From Verrucomicrobiota bacterium JB023 (lineage in GTDB: Bacteria > Verrucomicrobiota > Verrucomicrobiia > Verrucomicrobiales > Akkermansiaceae), in NCBI GenBank assembly GCA_030673895.1, contig JAUTCR010000033.1, positions 1-64,000 on the forward strand: a stretch of DNA of 64,000 nt, written 5' to 3'. Position 1 is the stretch's first letter. Every line of letters starts with the position of its first letter. The notes under the pieces were generated by a model. The model saw only the letters and a list, made by a program, of their open reading frames with translations. It was not told the DNA's origin and searched no databases. Position numbers and translations under genes: made by a program. Shown here one piece after another: positions 60,331 through 64,000 of the stretch.

Positions 60331-60362
60331 AACGCCGTCTTCATCAGTGATGAGACGGCGTT
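60331..60362 (-). terminator. Rho-independent terminator of icd
   Basis: On the minus strand AACGCCGTC, TCATC, loop ACT, GATGA, then GACGGCGTT (one bulge) is followed by TTTGC. It lies 35 bp after the icd stop. Confidence 0.75.
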
Positions 60363-60397
60363 CGTTCGATTCGCCTTCGGGGCGATTCGGGATAGGA

Positions 60398-62608
<2,211 letters not shown>

Positions 62609-62720
62609 TTAAGGGATGAACGGGGAAGAGTCCAGTGAGAGAAGTGATTTGATGCAGGACCCGTTTTGCCGAGAAAAGGAATTGTCAGCGGGACGTGAAT
62701 TTCATTTCTTTTCCGGCAAC

Positions 62721-63038
62721 ATGGCTAACGCGACAAATGTTTTGGCACAGGGGATCGAGATTACCGGATCCATCAAGTTCTCCAACGACATGATCATCGA
62801 TGGCAAGGTGGATGGCAAAATCGAGTCCGACAGCGGTAAGGTGACCATCGGAGAAAATGCCCAGATCATCGGCGACGTGAAAGCCGGCGAGGTCAAGATG
62901 TATGGCAAGGTTGAGGGAACCATCGATTCAGCGCGCTGTGAGCTGAAGACGAAGTCCGAGCTCAAGGGCGACATCAAAACCAAATCACTCTCGATGGAGG
63001 AAGGGGCCGTGCTTTCCGGTCAAACCCAGATTGGTTGA
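62721..63038 (+). CDS. Bactofilin
   Basis: The 105-aa product (ATG 62721) is a bactofilin (DUF583) polymerising cytoskeletal protein: ITGSIKFSNDMIIDGKVDGKIES, VTIGENAQIIGDVKAGEVKMYGKVEGTI, ELKGDIKTKSLSMEEGAVLSGQ. These are the successive turns of a right-handed beta-helix with Gly at each corner. The frame is open to 62616, but the upstream 35 residues are not bactofilin-like. A terminator follows. Confidence 0.9.
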   Translation: MANATNVLAQGIEITGSIKFSNDMIIDGKVDGKIESDSGKVTIGENAQIIGDVKAGEVKMYGKVEGTIDSARCELKTKSELKGDIKTKSLSMEEGAVLSGQTQIG

Positions 63039-63071
63039 GTTTAACTCGCTAGTTTTCAGTAGATAATGGAA

Positions 63072-63098
63072 GCTCGGAGGGACTCTCCGGGCTTTTTT
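63072..63098 (+). terminator. Rho-independent terminator after bactofilin
   Basis: GCTCGGAG, loop GGACT, CTCCGGGC and six T, 34 bp after the stop. Confidence 0.85.
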
Positions 63099-63162
63099 GT
63101 TTTTGGGCTGGCAGAAATCCGCGCTTGCAGATCGTCTGAGAATCAGGCACGGGCGGGCGCGG

Positions 63163-63768
63163 ATGTTGGACGTGAAATTTCCTGAAGGTGGGTTCGAAGG
63201 CTTGGTCTTCGATTTGGACGGCACATTGGTCGATTCGATGCCCGCGCATTTTGAAGCTTGGTGCGAGGCTCTGGAGCGGGCCGGTGCGCCGGGAATCTTT
63301 CCCGAGGACGTATTCTATGCGATGGGCGGACGCCCGACCCGGGATATTGTGGCTGACTTGAATTCAGAGCACGGCCTGTCGCTTAACGCTGGGGCGGTGG
63401 CTCTCTCGAAACGAGACGCCTTTCTCCGTCGCCTCGATCAGGTAACGATCTACGAGGAGGTCGTCGAGTTCGCCCGTCAGTGGCGGGGCAAGGTGCCGAT
63501 GGCCATCGCGACTGGCGGGACCCGCATCGTGGTGGAAAAGACCCTGCAAGTGCTCGAGCTCTCTTCGCTCTTCGATGAGGTCGTCACCGCTGATGACGTC
63601 AGCGCAGGGAAGCCCGCGCCAGATATCTACCTCAAGGCCGCTGAGTTGTTGGGCGTCGATCCAACCAAGTGTGTCGCCTTTGAAGACGCGGCCCCCGGCA
63701 TCATGTCCGCACAGCTGGCCGGCATGGAGGTCATCGCCATTCCTTCCCCCATGCGGGTGATTTCCTAA
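63163..63768 (+). CDS. HAD-family hydrolase (beta-phosphoglucomutase-like)
   Basis: The 201-aa HAD hydrolase (ATG 63163) has motif I VFDLDGTLVDS, the cap start PAHFEAWCEAL, motif II MAIATGGTR, motif III Lys in VSAGKPAPDIY and motif IV VAFEDAAPGIMSA. The spacing fits the beta-phosphoglucomutase/phosphatase subgroup; the substrate is not certain. The frame is open to 63097, but the conserved start is at MLDVKFPEGGFEGLVFDLDG. Confidence 0.88.
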   Translation: MLDVKFPEGGFEGLVFDLDGTLVDSMPAHFEAWCEALERAGAPGIFPEDVFYAMGGRPTRDIVADLNSEHGLSLNAGAVALSKRDAFLRRLDQVTIYEEVVEFARQWRGKVPMAIATGGTRIVVEKTLQVLELSSLFDEVVTADDVSAGKPAPDIYLKAAELLGVDPTKCVAFEDAAPGIMSAQLAGMEVIAIPSPMRVIS

Positions 63769-63775
63769 GCCTTGA

Positions 63776-64000
63776 TCAGAGGCTGACGCGGCAGATTCGC
63801 CAGTCATTCAGAATTTCAGCGCCATTGGCCTCATAGAGGTCGATGGCGTTTTGGTTCCAGTCGAGGACGGACCATTCCGCTCGTCCGCAGCCCCGCTCTT
63901 TCGCGGTGCTGATGAAGGTATCGAGCAGCTGCTTCCCGTAGCCTTTGCCTCGATAATCCGGTCGTACGTAGAGGTCTTCCAGCCACAGTCCGGGCTTGCC
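63776..64000 (-). CDS. GNAT-family N-acetyltransferase, 3' part
   Basis: Seventy-four C-terminal codons run to the window end. They show the GNAT acetyl-CoA site: LWLEDLYVRPDYRGKGYGKQLL (motif A, RGKGYG), then AEWSVLDWNQNAIDLYEANGA (motif B). The gene continues beyond base 64000; the N-terminal part is not seen. It converges on the HAD gene, 7 bp apart. Confidence 0.88.
   Translation of the reverse strand, partial: GKPGLWLEDLYVRPDYRGKGYGKQLLDTFISTAKERGCGRAEWSVLDWNQNAIDLYEANGAEILNDWRICRVSL

Overview
The window reads as about 64 kb of a chromosome from a verrucomicrobial (PVC-group) bacterium, probably Verrucomicrobiae. This is inferred from content: a DUF1549/DUF1553 plus DUF1501 pair (10569-13823), a planctomycete-type cytochrome/LRR membrane protein (31442-33934), a PEP-CTERM protein ending in arginines (51925-52764), Calx-beta secreted proteins, monomeric isocitrate dehydrogenase and bactofilin. 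No 16S gene is present, so the rank cannot be fixed. The DNA is GC-rich and gene-dense, apart from one accessory island.

Left arm, 1-13.9 kb, is mostly housekeeping and small operons: a sugar-kinase homologue lacking the usual catalytic Asp, coupled to a DUF374 acyltransferase and folD; sufE; a squalene/phytoene synthase; a NAGPA-type protein coupled to birA; nspC coupled to a DUF58 protein; yqgE; a lysozyme-like lipoprotein; and the DUF1549/DUF1501 pair.

The island, 14028-21752, is the most interesting part. It sits in the 3' end of tRNA-Asn between two perfect 31-bp att repeats. All its genes run on the minus strand: an HTH regulator, a small excisionase-like protein, a tyrosine integrase, a rolling-circle (HUH) Rep, and an intact three-gene cassette. 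The cassette encodes an unknown 432-aa protein, a PD-(D/E)XK-like protein and a GIY-YIG protein. It lies between decayed pieces of type I restriction genes (hsdR and hsdM), so it is a good candidate for an undescribed defence module. The att core lies inside the integrase reading frame. On the excised circle the integrase would continue through attP into a 56-residue tail now stranded at the far end of the island. The stop of that tail overlaps the start of rep. Integration therefore swaps the integrase C-terminus and cuts rep off from its operon.

Middle, 21.8-34 kb, is dominated by envelope and secreted functions: a polytopic membrane protein with a hairpin-rich leader, a ThuA-like protein, an 1103-aa sialate O-acetylesterase flanked by Calx-beta repeats, a beta-CASP metallo-hydrolase, an orphan response regulator, an SDR, a small secreted Cys-rich repeat protein, a DUF1232 protein and a large DUF2231/cytochrome/LRR protein with an acidic tail.

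Right arm, 34-64 kb, is core genome: phoBR, parE-like, pssA, rpsO-pnp, proC with a diverged serpin-like gene, rpsM-rpsK-rpsD (S11 with an acidic N-terminal extension), an ABC exporter, a TPR protein, an L,D-transpeptidase, an eboD/eboF-like pair, a PEP-CTERM trypsin-like protease, cca, htpG, a VWA protein, DUF2237, a DEAD-box helicase, icd, bactofilin, a HAD phosphatase and a GNAT gene cut by the window end.
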